From positions 1-41,660 of the forward strand of contig NZ_QRJZ01000022.1 of NCBI RefSeq assembly GCF_003470665.1: a DNA stretch of 41,660 nucleotides, read 5' to 3'. The translations under genes were made by a program, and so were the position numbers. This stretch comes from Collinsella sp. AM17-1. GTDB taxonomy: Bacteria > Actinomycetota > Coriobacteriia > Coriobacteriales > Coriobacteriaceae. This document shows positions 32,564-41,574 of this stretch, one piece after another. Position 1 is the first letter of the stretch. Each line of letters opens with the position of its first letter. The notes under the pieces were generated by a model. That model did not search any database. It was not told the origin of the DNA and saw nothing but the letters and a program-made list of their open reading frames with translations.

Positions 32564-33323
32564 TCGCACCCTTCTTATCGCTGGTAACTGGAAGATGAAC
32601 AACGACGTCGCCGAGGCCGCCAAGCTCGCCGACGAGCTGGCTCAGGCTCTGCCCGAGGTTCCGGCTGGCGTCGAGGTGCTCGTCTGCCCTCCGACCATTG
32701 ACATCACCACGGTTCATGACCGCATTCAGGCTGCCCCCATCGCCCTCGGTGCACAGAACGTGTACTGGGAGGCCAAGGGTGCCTTCACCGGTGAGTCCTC
32801 TTGCGACATGCTCAAGTCCGCTGGCTGCACCTACTGCATCATCGGTCACTCCGAGCGTCGCGACTACTTCCACGAGACCGACGAGGACCAGAACAAGAAG
32901 GCCAAGGCCCTCGTTGCCGCCGGTCTTGTTCCCGTCTTCTGCTGCGGCGAGTCCCTCGAGGTCCGCGAGGCTGGCACCTATGTCGAGCACGTCGTGAACC
33001 AGGTCAAGGCTGGCCTTGCTGGTCTTGAGATCACCTGCCCCAAGCAGGTCGTCGTCGCCTACGAGCCCATCTGGGCTATCGGCACCGGCAAGACCGCTAC
33101 CGCCGAGGACGCTCAGGAGGTCTGCGGCGCTATCCGTGAGACCCTCAAGGAGATGTTCGGCGAGGAGCTCGCTAACGGCATCCGCGTTCTCTACGGCGGT
33201 TCCGCTAAGCCCGGCAACATTGCCGAGCTCGTCGCCAAGCCCGACGTTGACGGCGCCCTCGTGGGCGGCGCTTCGCTCAAGGCTGCCGACTTCGCCTCTA
33301 TGGTCGTCAAGGCAGGCGAGTAG
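32556..33323 (+). CDS. tpiA: Triosephosphate isomerase
   Basis: TPI interconverts dihydroxyacetone-P and glyceraldehyde-3-P. The 255-residue protein shows NWKMN with the catalytic lysine, IGHSERR with the catalytic histidine, and the signature AYEPIWAIGTGKTA with the catalytic glutamate and flexible loop 6, then GGSAKPGN for phosphate binding. The ATG overlaps pgk by 8 bases, with GTGGAGG 10 bases upstream inside pgk, so it is translationally coupled. Codon bias is strong. Confidence 0.98.
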   Translation: MPNRTLLIAGNWKMNNDVAEAAKLADELAQALPEVPAGVEVLVCPPTIDITTVHDRIQAAPIALGAQNVYWEAKGAFTGESSCDMLKSAGCTYCIIGHSERRDYFHETDEDQNKKAKALVAAGLVPVFCCGESLEVREAGTYVEHVVNQVKAGLAGLEITCPKQVVVAYEPIWAIGTGKTATAEDAQEVCGAIRETLKEMFGEELANGIRVLYGGSAKPGNIAELVAKPDVDGALVGGASLKAADFASMVVKAGE

Positions 33324-33328
33324 GACAT

Positions 33329-34882
33329 ATGGCACAGCGTCATCTTCCTGCACTCCTGATCATCATGGATGGCTGCGGCCTTGCTCCGGCTGATGGCGAG
33401 AACGCCGTCGCCGCTGCCAAGACGCCCTTCCTTGATAGCCTGTACGAGAAGTATCCTCACACCACGCTCGGTGCTTCGGGCGAGGACGTGGGCCTTCCCG
33501 ACGGTCAGATGGGCAACTCCGAGGTGGGTCACCTCAACATCGGTGCCGGTCGCATCGTGTTCCAGGAGCTTTCGCGCATCAACAACGCCATCAAGGACGG
33601 CTCCATCGCCAAGAACGAGGTCTTCGTCAAGGCTATGGACGACGTCAAGGCCGAAGGCAAGACCCTGCACCTCATGGGCCTTATGAGCCCTGGCGGTGTT
33701 CATTCTCACATGAACCACGTCGAGGCCCTGGTCAAGATGGCTGCCGAGCACGGTGTCAAGACCGTTCGCGTCCACGCCTTCATGGATGGCCGCGACGTTG
33801 ACCCGCAGTCCGGTGCCGGCTACATGAGCGAGTTCTGCGCCTTCCTGGCTAAGATCTCCGAGGAGACCGGTTGCGACGCTCGCGTTGCCACCGTCTCGGG
33901 CCGTTATTGGGCCATGGACCGCGATAATCGTTGGGAGCGCATCCAGCGCGCCTACGACGTCATGGTCAACGCGTCCGATGCTGACACCGACCCCGTTGCC
34001 GGTATCAAGGCCTACTACGAGAAGGATCCGCGCGGCGACGAGTTCGTCGAGCCCTTCGCTGCCCACAACGAGGGCATCCACGAGGGCGACGCGGCCATCT
34101 TCTTCAACTTCCGTCCCGACCGCGCTCGTCAGATGACCCGCGTGTTCACGGACAAGGAGTTCGACGGCTTTGAGCGCGAGCAGATTAAGCTTTCGCACTT
34201 TGTGACGATGACCGAGTACGATCCGACGTTTGACGTTGAGGTCGCCTTCCCCAAGACGTTCCCCGAGAACGTCCTGGCCGACGTTATCGCCACCAACGGC
34301 CTGAAGCAGCTGCACACCGCCGAGACCGAGAAGTACGCCCACGTGACGTTCTTCCTCAACGGCGGCATCGAGGAGCCCAAGGAGGGCGAGGAGCGCGTGC
34401 TCGTCGCTTCCCCCAAGGTCGCTACCTACGATCTGCAGCCTGAGATGAGCGCTCCCGAGGTTACTGAGAAGCTTGTCGCCGCCATCAACGAGGATCGCGC
34501 TGATTTCTACATCGTGAACTTCGCGAACTGCGACATGGTTGGTCACACCGGTGTCTTCGACGCCGCCGTTAAGGCCGTCGAGGCTGTTGACGATGCCCTG
34601 TCCAAGGTTGTCCCGGCGATTCTCGCCAAGGGCGGCTTTGCGCTGATTACCGCCGACCACGGCAACGCCGATCACATGTTTGACGTTGCTTCCGACGGTT
34701 CTAAGCATCCGTTTACGGCTCACACCACCAACCGCGTGCCGTTCATCATCGTTGATGAGAAGGCCAAGCTCACTGGTATCGAGGACGGCCGTCTTTCCGA
34801 TATCGCTCCGACCATGCTCACCATGGCTGGTATTGAGCCTTCCGCCGAGATGACGGGCCGCGTGCTCGCCACCGAGGCCTAA
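33329..34882 (+). CDS. gpmI: 2,3-bisphosphoglycerate-independent phosphoglycerate mutase
   Basis: This is the cofactor-independent, two-metal (usually Mn) mutase that interconverts 3- and 2-phosphoglycerate; it belongs to the alkaline-phosphatase superfamily. The 517-residue length fits. It has the metal-binding IIMDGCGLAP start, the DGQMGNSEVGHLNIGAGR block with the phosphorylated serine, HAFMDGRDVDP, FNFRPDRARQMTR, and the C-terminal metal sites NCDMVGHTG and TADHGNAD. It begins 5 bases after tpiA and completes the lower-glycolysis run. It is followed by a strong terminator. Confidence 0.97.
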   Translation: MAQRHLPALLIIMDGCGLAPADGENAVAAAKTPFLDSLYEKYPHTTLGASGEDVGLPDGQMGNSEVGHLNIGAGRIVFQELSRINNAIKDGSIAKNEVFVKAMDDVKAEGKTLHLMGLMSPGGVHSHMNHVEALVKMAAEHGVKTVRVHAFMDGRDVDPQSGAGYMSEFCAFLAKISEETGCDARVATVSGRYWAMDRDNRWERIQRAYDVMVNASDADTDPVAGIKAYYEKDPRGDEFVEPFAAHNEGIHEGDAAIFFNFRPDRARQMTRVFTDKEFDGFEREQIKLSHFVTMTEYDPTFDVEVAFPKTFPENVLADVIATNGLKQLHTAETEKYAHVTFFLNGGIEEPKEGEERVLVASPKVATYDLQPEMSAPEVTEKLVAAINEDRADFYIVNFANCDMVGHTGVFDAAVKAVEAVDDALSKVVPAILAKGGFALITADHGNADHMFDVASDGSKHPFTAHTTNRVPFIIVDEKAKLTGIEDGRLSDIAPTMLTMAGIEPSAEMTGRVLATEA

Positions 34883-34909
34883 TAGAAAACAAATACCGTT
34901 TTCTAGTAA

Positions 34910-34942
34910 GGGGGTTGTCCACAACCGGACAACCCCCTTTTT
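34910..34942 (+). terminator. Terminator after gpmI
   Basis: A perfect 11-bp stem GGGGGTTGTCC/GGACAACCCCC (34910-34920 with 34927-34937) has a six-base loop and five T. It closes the pgk-tpiA-gpmI unit. Confidence 0.93.
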
Positions 34943-35046
34943 GGTATTTCTGCCATTTCCGCCCCGTCCTTGAGTGGCAGGTAGGGGAGAGCGGGGGATT
35001 GTGGTACAGTACTGGCGTTTGAACTGTTCTATTAAGGAGCTTATCT

Positions 35047-35301
35047 ATGGGTCCGTTCCAGATTCTTCTGTTTGTCGTTTGGGCTGTCTCTGCCGTGGCG
35101 CTGACGATTCTCGTCCTGATGCATTCCGGTAAGGGCACCGGCGTTTCGGATATGATCGCTAGCTCGCTGTATAACTCCAGCTCTGCCACGGGCGTCATGG
35201 AGCAGAACCTCGATCGCCTGACGGTAATTATGGCCGTTGTTTTTGCCGTGTGCGTCGTCCTGTGCATGTTCTTCTTCCCGCAGGGCATCGTCGGCTACTA
35301 A
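35047..35301 (+). CDS. secG: Protein translocase subunit SecG
   Basis: An 84-residue membrane protein with two hydrophobic segments (about 5-25 and 58-78) joined by a glycine-rich cytoplasmic loop (HSGKGTGVSDM), the SecG pattern. SecG is the small accessory subunit of the SecYEG channel. It lies downstream of glycolytic genes, as in many Gram-positives. ATG 35047 has TTAAGGAG nine bases before. A terminator on each side suggests its own message; TACAGT at 35005-35010 may be its -10, without a convincing -35. Confidence 0.9.
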   Translation: MGPFQILLFVVWAVSAVALTILVLMHSGKGTGVSDMIASSLYNSSSATGVMEQNLDRLTVIMAVVFAVCVVLCMFFFPQGIVGY

Positions 35302-35322
35302 GCATCGGCGTATATACGTTTG

Positions 35323-35357
35323 AAAAGGGTCCCGCATGTGCGGGGCCCTTTTTGTTT
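35323..35357 (+). terminator. Terminator after secG
   Basis: A 13-bp stem AAAAGGGTCCCGC with GCGGGGCCCTTTT (35323-35335 and 35340-35352, one G-U) has a four-base loop and then TGTTT. It is strong. Confidence 0.9.
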
Positions 35358-35594
35358 ACAGACTTGTAACAGAGTCAAAATATCCCCACATACTTCGCCC
35401 AACTAAAGAAATTCTCGACCGTTAACCGGAATTAGCCCCAAATCGTGCATAAAATGCGCTACTGTATTGCAAAACGTTGGTCTGTTGTGCATAACCAGCC
35501 ATAGCAACGGACGGCGTTTTGATGGTTCGGATCGGATTGCCTCGACATGTGTCCGACTGAACATTTCTTTGTCCTATCTCATAAGGAGGATGGC
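35358..35594 (+). promoter_or_regulatory. Upstream region of the oligopeptide transporter operon
   Basis: About 240 bp without a gene. It contains TAAAAT (35450-35455) as a good -10 candidate without a clear -35, two copies of GTGCATAA (about 35445 and 35487), and AAAACGTT (35471-35478), the same core seen before gap and the sialic-acid island. The ribosome site AAGGAGGA is at 35583-35590. Confidence 0.4.
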
Positions 35595-37271
35595 ATGGCT
35601 GATTCTATGTTCCACCAGCCCGTTATGGGTCGTCGCGCCTTTGTTGGCGGCACCCTTGCTGCGAGCTCCATGGCTTTTCTTGCCGCATGCGGCAAGAAGG
35701 GCGGCGACGCTTCCGGTTCTGAGTCCGGTTCGACGCTGAACTTCTACATCAACAACCCGGTCTGCATCGACCCCTACAATGTCCAGGAGGACCAGGGCAC
35801 TCAGGTCGAGTACCAGCTCTTTGACGCTCTGACCTCTTATGACGCCGAGAAGGGCGAGATCGTTCCGCTGGCTTGCGAGTCCTTCGAGGCCAACGACGAC
35901 GCCACCGAGTTTACCTTCAAGATCAAGAAGGCCAAGTTCCATAACGGTGACGACGTTACCTCCAAGTCGTTCAAGCTCGGTTGGGAGCGTCTGGTCAACA
36001 CCAAGTCGGCCATCGCTACCGAGTATGGCCCGTCCGAGGTTTCCTATCACCTTTCCATGGTCGAGGGCTATGACGATCTGCTTGCCGGTAACGCTACTGA
36101 GCTCAGCGGTGTTACCTGCCCCGACGATGAGACCCTCGTCGTCAAGCTGTCTTCCGCTTACGCCGACTTCCCCTTCGTCGCCTCTCACCCGGCTCTGGCC
36201 CCGGTTCCCGAGTGCGCCGAGTCCGATGCCAAGAGCTTCTATCTTGCACCGGTCGGTAACGGCCCGTTCATGATGGACGGCAAGTGGGAGGATGGTCAGG
36301 AGATCAACCTCAAGAAGTTCGACGATTACTATGGCGACAAGGCCAAGATCGATGGCATCCACTTCCAGGTCATCAAGGACATGGAGACTGCTTACAAGGA
36401 GTTCCAGGCCGGTAACCTCGACGTCTGCGACGTTCCCGTTGCTCAGATCGACGCCGCCAAGAAGGATCGCGGCGTGTCCAAGGACGGCTACACCATGGGC
36501 GACGGCGAGCGCATGCTGCTCGGCTCCGAGCCTTCCACCTACTACCTGACCTGCAACAACACGGCCGAGCCGTTCAACAACGCCGACCTGCGCAGGGGGA
36601 TCTCCCTGGCCATTAACCGTGAGGCCATCTGCAAGACCATCTTCAAGGGTACCCGTACCCCCGCCGACGGCATTGTTCCTCCGGGCATCGATGGCTACAA
36701 GGAGGGCGCATGGGAGTTCTGCGCCTACGACGTCGACAAGGCTAACGAGTACCTCGACAAGGTCGCTCCCGCTGGCGCTAACGGCGATCGTGGCATCAAT
36801 GTGACCCTGTCCTACAACCAGGACGGTGGCCACAAGGAGATCATGGAGTCCATCATCGGCGACCTCGCCAAGGTGGGCGTCACCGCCGTCTCCGATACTC
36901 CCGAGTGGTCTGCCCTGCTCGAGCAGTATCAGAACTTCAACTATCAGTTCGGCCGTCTGGGCTGGATCGCCGATTACCCGATCATGGACAACTTCCTGTA
37001 CCCGCTGTTCCACTCCGACTCCCTCGGTGGCGACAACCGCTCTGGTTACAACAACCCCGAGTTCGATGCCAAGGTCGATGAGGCCCGTGCCACGGTTGAC
37101 GACGACGAGCGCATCGCCAAGATGCAGGAGGCTGACGCTATGGTCGCCGCTGACTGCCCGGTTATCCCGGTGATGTTCTACACGCACACCATCGTCGGCT
37201 CCGATCGCGTCAAGTACCTCTATGTCGATCCGCAGAAGCACGCCGATCTGGGTACCGCTGAGCTCGCCTAA
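35595..37271 (+). CDS. Oligopeptide ABC transporter substrate-binding lipoprotein (OppA/DppA-like)
   Basis: A 558-residue SBP_bac_5 protein. The leader has GRRAFVGG (twin-arginine-like), a hydrophobic stretch and lipobox LAAC, then a charged/Ser-Gly tether. The mature part carries family motifs FTFKIKKAKFHNGDDVTSKSF, APVGNGPFMM and LRRGISLAINREAI, characteristic of oligopeptide-binding proteins. It captures peptides at the outer face of the membrane for the permease encoded downstream. ATG 35595 follows AAGGAGGA; ATG 35590 is out of frame. It is not closely similar to the binding protein at 17626, so the two transporters are not a recent duplication. Two hairpins follow it. Confidence 0.9.
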   Translation: MADSMFHQPVMGRRAFVGGTLAASSMAFLAACGKKGGDASGSESGSTLNFYINNPVCIDPYNVQEDQGTQVEYQLFDALTSYDAEKGEIVPLACESFEANDDATEFTFKIKKAKFHNGDDVTSKSFKLGWERLVNTKSAIATEYGPSEVSYHLSMVEGYDDLLAGNATELSGVTCPDDETLVVKLSSAYADFPFVASHPALAPVPECAESDAKSFYLAPVGNGPFMMDGKWEDGQEINLKKFDDYYGDKAKIDGIHFQVIKDMETAYKEFQAGNLDVCDVPVAQIDAAKKDRGVSKDGYTMGDGERMLLGSEPSTYYLTCNNTAEPFNNADLRRGISLAINREAICKTIFKGTRTPADGIVPPGIDGYKEGAWEFCAYDVDKANEYLDKVAPAGANGDRGINVTLSYNQDGGHKEIMESIIGDLAKVGVTAVSDTPEWSALLEQYQNFNYQFGRLGWIADYPIMDNFLYPLFHSDSLGGDNRSGYNNPEFDAKVDEARATVDDDERIAKMQEADAMVAADCPVIPVMFYTHTIVGSDRVKYLYVDPQKHADLGTAELA

Positions 37272-37283
37272 GAGTTTTGCAGC

Positions 37284-37322
37284 TTCCATGAGGGTCAAGT
37301 ATTTACGTAGACCTCATGGGAA
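37284..37322 (+). repeat. Imperfect hairpin downstream of the binding-protein gene
   Basis: TTCCATGAGGGTC and GACCTCATGGGAA form a stem of about 12 pairs with two single-base bulges and a 13-base loop. There is no T run. It probably protects the 3' end of the binding-protein mRNA. Confidence 0.45.
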
Positions 37323-37368
37323 ACATACAGTTCTCCCTAACCTGGGGTAAACTGGCTGATGGTAATTT

Positions 37369-37401
37369 TGGGATGCCGGTCTGGCGATCGGCATCCCATT
37401 T
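37369..37401 (+). terminator. Intercistronic hairpin before the permease genes
   Basis: TGGGATGCCG (37369-37378) pairs perfectly with CGGCATCCCA (37389-37398) around a ten-base loop, followed by only TTT. It is a likely partial terminator giving more binding protein than permease, like the hairpin at 19302-19335. Confidence 0.6.
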
Positions 37402-37428
37402 AGGTTAATCCCTAGATAGGGGAGTGGT

Positions 37429-38466
37429 ATGGGTAAGTACATCGTTAAACGTGTGCTTCAGTTCATCCCGGTATTTTTGGGCGTTACGTTGATTCTGTTC
37501 GCCCTCCAGAATATTGTGCCGGGAGACCCGATCAAGCTGATCGGTGGAGACAAGGCTCTGTCCCCCGAGGTAGAGCTTCAACTTCGCGTGCGCTATCACC
37601 TGGTCCAGGCGGACGAGGACGGCAACGCGATCCTTGACGAGAACGGCGATCCCGTTCCAACGTCGCTTGTGGACCAATACTTGAATTACATGAATGGTCT
37701 GCTTCATGGCGATCTGGGCAATTCGTATCAGCGCAAGCTGCCGGTTGCGGAAATCTTTGCCCAGAAGTATCCGTATACGGTTAAACTCGCCGCGTGCGCC
37801 ATTGTGCTCGAGGCAATCATGGGTATCGGTGCGGGTATCATTTCGGCGGTAAAGCGCTATTCCTTCTGGGATATTTTGGTAACGCTGACCACGTCGATCC
37901 TCGTTGCCGTTCCTGCATTCTGGCTCGGTATGCTGCTGCAGCTGTTCTTTGGCGTCATCCTTAAGGATGCCACCGGCGGCGCATTCTCCATGCCGATCTC
38001 GGGTGCCGGCGGCTCCAGCTCTCAGTATCAGGATTGGATGCACTATGTGCTTCCGACCATTACGCTGGCTTCGGTTTCGACCGCCTATGCTGCCCGCATC
38101 ATGCGCTCGCAGCTACTCGACGTCATGAATCAGGATTACATCCGCACGGCAAAGGCCAAGGGTCTCTCCAATCGCGCGATCATCGTCAAGCATGCGCTTA
38201 AGAATGCACTCATCCCCGTTGTTACCTATATTGGTGTCGACTTCGGCGGCATGCTTTCGGGCGCCATCCTGACCGAGACGGTCTTTAACTGGCCCGGTAT
38301 CGGCTCTGAGGTCTACCGCGCCATTAGCATGCGCGACTGGCCCATCGTTATGGGCGGCGTTACGCTCATTGTTGTCGTCGTTATGGTGATCAACCTTCTC
38401 GTCGACATTAGCTATGCATTCCTCGACCCGCGTATCCGCCTCGGCGGTCCGTCGGATAAGGCCTAA
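37429..38466 (+). CDS. Oligopeptide ABC transporter permease, OppB/DppB type
   Basis: A 345-residue integral membrane protein starting with the standard helix YIVKRVLQFIPVFLGVTLILF. A large external loop (residues ~45-100) is followed by the BPD_transp_1 domain with coupling loop DYIRTAKAKGLSNRAIIVKHALKNALIP, and the end is YAFLDPRIRLG. The start is preceded by GATAGGGGAGTGG. It forms the pore with the next gene's product, 14 bases downstream. Confidence 0.93.
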   Translation: MGKYIVKRVLQFIPVFLGVTLILFALQNIVPGDPIKLIGGDKALSPEVELQLRVRYHLVQADEDGNAILDENGDPVPTSLVDQYLNYMNGLLHGDLGNSYQRKLPVAEIFAQKYPYTVKLAACAIVLEAIMGIGAGIISAVKRYSFWDILVTLTTSILVAVPAFWLGMLLQLFFGVILKDATGGAFSMPISGAGGSSSQYQDWMHYVLPTITLASVSTAYAARIMRSQLLDVMNQDYIRTAKAKGLSNRAIIVKHALKNALIPVVTYIGVDFGGMLSGAILTETVFNWPGIGSEVYRAISMRDWPIVMGGVTLIVVVVMVINLLVDISYAFLDPRIRLGGPSDKA

Positions 38467-38480
38467 GGGAGGTACGTCTC

Positions 38481-39416
38481 ATGCAGGAAACTGATTCTCA
38501 GTCTCAGGAGCAGGCTACCGCCACTAAGGCCGCATCTGCTCCCGCCAAGTCCCGCACGCTGTGGGGCGACGCTTTCAAGCGTCTTCGCAAGAATAAGCTC
38601 GCCGTTATCGGTATCTGCTGGATTATCATCGTCGTTTTGGTTGCCTTGACCGCAGACCTGTGGGCTAAGCCCTGGCTCGGGTCGCCGACGGCTTCTGACT
38701 CGACGACCATGGCCGAGACTTCGCTGCTGGCTCCGTGTGCCGAGCACCCGTTTGGTACCGACGCCCTTGGCCGCGACATTCTCGTCCGAGTTATCTACGG
38801 CGCGCGCGTTTCGCTTTCCGTCGGTATTATGGCCACCGCCATCTCCACGGTGATCGGTCTGATCATGGGCGCCCTGGCCGGTTTCTATGGCGGCATCTGG
38901 GATACGATCATCATGCGCTTCGCGGATATCTTCCTGGCGTTCCCGTACGTGCTGTTCGTTGTCGCCATGATCGCCGTTATCGGCCGTGGTCTTCAGAACG
39001 TCTTTATCGCCATCGGTATTCTCGGCTGGCCCTCGATTGCGCGCGTCTTCCGATCCGCGATCCTGACGGTCAAGGAAAACGACTATGTTGACGCTGCGCG
39101 CGCGATGGGCGCATCCGATGCTCGTATCGTCGTGCGTCACATCTTCCCGAACTCCGTCGCCTCCATCGTGGTCTACGCGACCATGAACATTGGTGGTGCC
39201 ATTTTGACCGAGTCCGCTCTGTCCTTCCTCGGCATGGGCGTTATTCCGCCTACGCCTTCGTGGGGCTCCATGATTCAGGACGGTCAGCAGTATCTTCTGA
39301 CTGCTCCCTGGATGATGATCATGCCCGGTCTGGCAATTCTCTCGACGGTGCTCGCCTTCACCCTGCTGGGTGACGGTCTGCGCGACGCCCTCGACGTCAA
39401 GATGAAGGACGCATAA
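38481..39416 (+). CDS. Oligopeptide ABC transporter permease, OppC/DppC type
   Basis: A 311-residue permease with a polar N-terminal tail (residues 1-45), a first helix, the FGTDALGRDILVRVIYGARVSL motif shared by OppC proteins, five further helices, and coupling loop DYVDAARAMGASDARIVVRHIFPNSVA. Unlike the equivalent gene at 20357 it ends normally after LLGDGLRDALDVKMKDA and is not fused to an ATPase. AAGGGAGG precedes the start. The stop is two bases before the next ATG. Confidence 0.94.
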   Translation: MQETDSQSQEQATATKAASAPAKSRTLWGDAFKRLRKNKLAVIGICWIIIVVLVALTADLWAKPWLGSPTASDSTTMAETSLLAPCAEHPFGTDALGRDILVRVIYGARVSLSVGIMATAISTVIGLIMGALAGFYGGIWDTIIMRFADIFLAFPYVLFVVAMIAVIGRGLQNVFIAIGILGWPSIARVFRSAILTVKENDYVDAARAMGASDARIVVRHIFPNSVASIVVYATMNIGGAILTESALSFLGMGVIPPTPSWGSMIQDGQQYLLTAPWMMIMPGLAILSTVLAFTLLGDGLRDALDVKMKDA

Positions 39417-39418
39417 GG

Positions 39419-40510
39419 ATGAAGAAGAACAAGAACTATGTGGACCTGAAGGACCAGCCGGTTCCCGAGGGCCAGCATCTGCTCGAGGTCGATGACCTTA
39501 AGATGTATTTCCACACCGAAGATGGCGTTGTTCGCGCTGTCGACGGTGTCTCCTACACGCTCGATCGTGGCGAGACCCTCGGTGTCGTCGGTGAGTCCGG
39601 CTCCGGTAAGTCCGTGACCGCCATGACCATCATGGGTCTTATCTCGATGCCTCCGGGAAAGATTGAGGGCGGCGACGTTCGCTATCGCGGTCGTTCTATC
39701 CTCGAGATGACCGAGGAAGAGATGCAGCACATTCGCGGTAACGATATCGCGATGATTTTCCAGGATCCTATGACCTCCTTGAACCCGGTCTATAAGATCG
39801 GCAAGCAGGTGGGCGAGGGCCTTCGTCTGCACCGTGGCTACTCCAAGCAGGAGGCGCTCAAGCGCGCCACCGAGCTTTTGGACCTCGTGGGTATCCCCGA
39901 GCCCGAGAAGCGCGTCAATGAGTATCCGCACCAGTTCTCCGGCGGTATGCGTCAGCGCGTCATGATCGCTATGGCTCTTGCCTGCGATCCCGATATCCTG
40001 ATTGCCGACGAGCCCACGACGGCTCTGGATGTTACCATTCAGGCTCAGATTATCGAGCTCATGCAGGAGATGCAGGAGAAGAACGGCAACGCCATTATTA
40101 TGATTACCCATGACCTGGGCGTCGTCGCCGATATGGCCGATAAGATTATGGTTATGTACGCCGGCCGTCCCGTCGAGTTCGGTACTGCTGAGGAAATCTT
40201 CTACGAGAGCCGCCATCCCTACACCTGGGGTCTTATTCGCTCCATCCCGGAGCAGGCCATCGATGAGAAGAAGCCGCTGACGCCGATTCACGGCAACCCG
40301 CCTTCGCTCATGAACCTGCCCGAGGGCTGCGTCTTCTCTCCTCGCTGCCCCTATGCGACGGACAAGTGCCGCAAGCAGCGCCCCGAGCGCGTTGTCACCG
40401 AGTCCGGCCACTATTCTGCGTGCCATTATTCCGGTGACCCCGAGTTCCTCAAGAACGCCCCTGAGACGTCCCGCACGCGCAAGGATTCCAAGAAGGGAGG
40501 CGAGGCGTAA
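39419..40510 (+). CDS. Oligopeptide ABC transporter ATP-binding protein, OppD/DppD type
   Basis: A 363-residue ATPase with Walker A GESGSGKS (58-65), Q-loop IFQDPMTSLNP, signature FSGGMRQRVMIAMAL, Walker B ILIADEPTTALD and H-loop MITHD. The C-terminal extension has the cysteine-rich motif CVFSPRCPYATDKC and a later CHY, which in OppD/DppD proteins holds an iron-sulfur cluster. It forms a heterodimer with the next product. The ATG is two bases after the permease stop, with TAAGG; the gene ends directly against the next ATG. Confidence 0.95.
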   Translation: MKKNKNYVDLKDQPVPEGQHLLEVDDLKMYFHTEDGVVRAVDGVSYTLDRGETLGVVGESGSGKSVTAMTIMGLISMPPGKIEGGDVRYRGRSILEMTEEEMQHIRGNDIAMIFQDPMTSLNPVYKIGKQVGEGLRLHRGYSKQEALKRATELLDLVGIPEPEKRVNEYPHQFSGGMRQRVMIAMALACDPDILIADEPTTALDVTIQAQIIELMQEMQEKNGNAIIMITHDLGVVADMADKIMVMYAGRPVEFGTAEEIFYESRHPYTWGLIRSIPEQAIDEKKPLTPIHGNPPSLMNLPEGCVFSPRCPYATDKCRKQRPERVVTESGHYSACHYSGDPEFLKNAPETSRTRKDSKKGGEA

Positions 40511-41539
40511 ATGACAGACAATAACGAGCGCACTCCGCTGCTGAAGGTCGAGCATCTTTCTAAGGAGTTCCCCGCAGAGTCCGGCATGTTCGCCAAGCGT
40601 TTTTCCAAGCGCGTCGTCTCTGCTGTGAATGACATTTCGTTCGAGATTTATCCGGGCGAGACCTTTGGCCTGGTCGGCGAGTCTGGTTGCGGTAAGTCCA
40701 CCACGGGCCGCACCATCATGCGCCTGACCAAGCCGACGGCAGGTAAGGTGTTCTTCCAGGGCAAAGACGTTGCCGAGATGAGCAAGCATGAGATCAAGGA
40801 CATGCGTCGTGAGATGCAGTTCATCTTCCAGGACCCCTATGCTTCGCTCAATCCTCGTATGACCATCGGCGAGATCGTCTCCGAGCCCATGACTATTCAT
40901 GGCGTGGGCACCAAGGAGGAGCGCATTGAGCGTGTCCGTGAGCTGCTGGACGTCGTCGGTCTGAACCCCGAGCACATCAACCGCTATCCGCACGAGTTCT
41001 CGGGCGGTCAGCGTCAGCGTGTCGGCATCGCCCGTGCGTTCGCTCTGAAGCCCAAGCTGATCATCTGCGACGAGCCCGTTTCCGCTCTGGATGTTTCCAT
41101 TCAGGCCCAGGTTCTGAACCTGCTCAAGGAACTTCAGGACAAGTTCGGTACGGCCTATCTCTTCATTGCCCACGACCTGTCCGTCGTGCAGCACATCTCC
41201 GATCGCGTTGCCGTTATGTATCTGGGTAAGATGGTCGAGGTTTCGGACTGGAAGACGCTCTATAGCGAGCCTCACCATCCGTACACGCAGTCGCTGCTAT
41301 CTGCCGTGCCGGTTCCCGATCCGGATATTCAGAAGACCCGCAAGCGCATCATCCTCGCCGGCGATCCGCCGTCGCCGCTGGATCCGCCGACCGGCTGCCG
41401 TTTCCACACGCGCTGCCCGATCGCGCAGGGCATCTGCTCCGAGAAGCTTCCTGAGTTTAAGGAAGTTGCCCCGGGCCACTGCTGCGCGTGCCACTTCGCC
41501 GAGCCGTTCCCGATCAAGGAATCGCACATCGACCTGTAG
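40511..41539 (+). CDS. Oligopeptide ABC transporter ATP-binding protein, OppF/DppF type
   Basis: A 342-residue ATPase, last gene of the operon. It has Walker A GESGCGKS (56-63), Q-loop IFQDPYASLNPRM, signature FSGGQRQRVGIARAF, Walker B LIICDEPVSALD, H-loop FIAHD, and a C-terminal CRFHTRCPIAQGIC with a following CCACHF, again the cysteine motif missing from the ATPases of the sialic-acid transporter. GGGAGGCG ahead of the start lies inside oppD. Confidence 0.95.
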   Translation: MTDNNERTPLLKVEHLSKEFPAESGMFAKRFSKRVVSAVNDISFEIYPGETFGLVGESGCGKSTTGRTIMRLTKPTAGKVFFQGKDVAEMSKHEIKDMRREMQFIFQDPYASLNPRMTIGEIVSEPMTIHGVGTKEERIERVRELLDVVGLNPEHINRYPHEFSGGQRQRVGIARAFALKPKLIICDEPVSALDVSIQAQVLNLLKELQDKFGTAYLFIAHDLSVVQHISDRVAVMYLGKMVEVSDWKTLYSEPHHPYTQSLLSAVPVPDPDIQKTRKRIILAGDPPSPLDPPTGCRFHTRCPIAQGICSEKLPEFKEVAPGHCCACHFAEPFPIKESHIDL

Positions 41540-41574
41540 TCGGTTGTTCTCGTCCGGGCCCGCCCTGGTGTTGC

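Noticed and set aside
31298..37298. Several long minus-strand frames opposite pgk, tpiA, gpmI and the oligopeptide binding protein
   Set aside because: These have the same codon-bias shadow effect: repetitive V/L/G/D composition, no ribosome sites and no recognisable domain.
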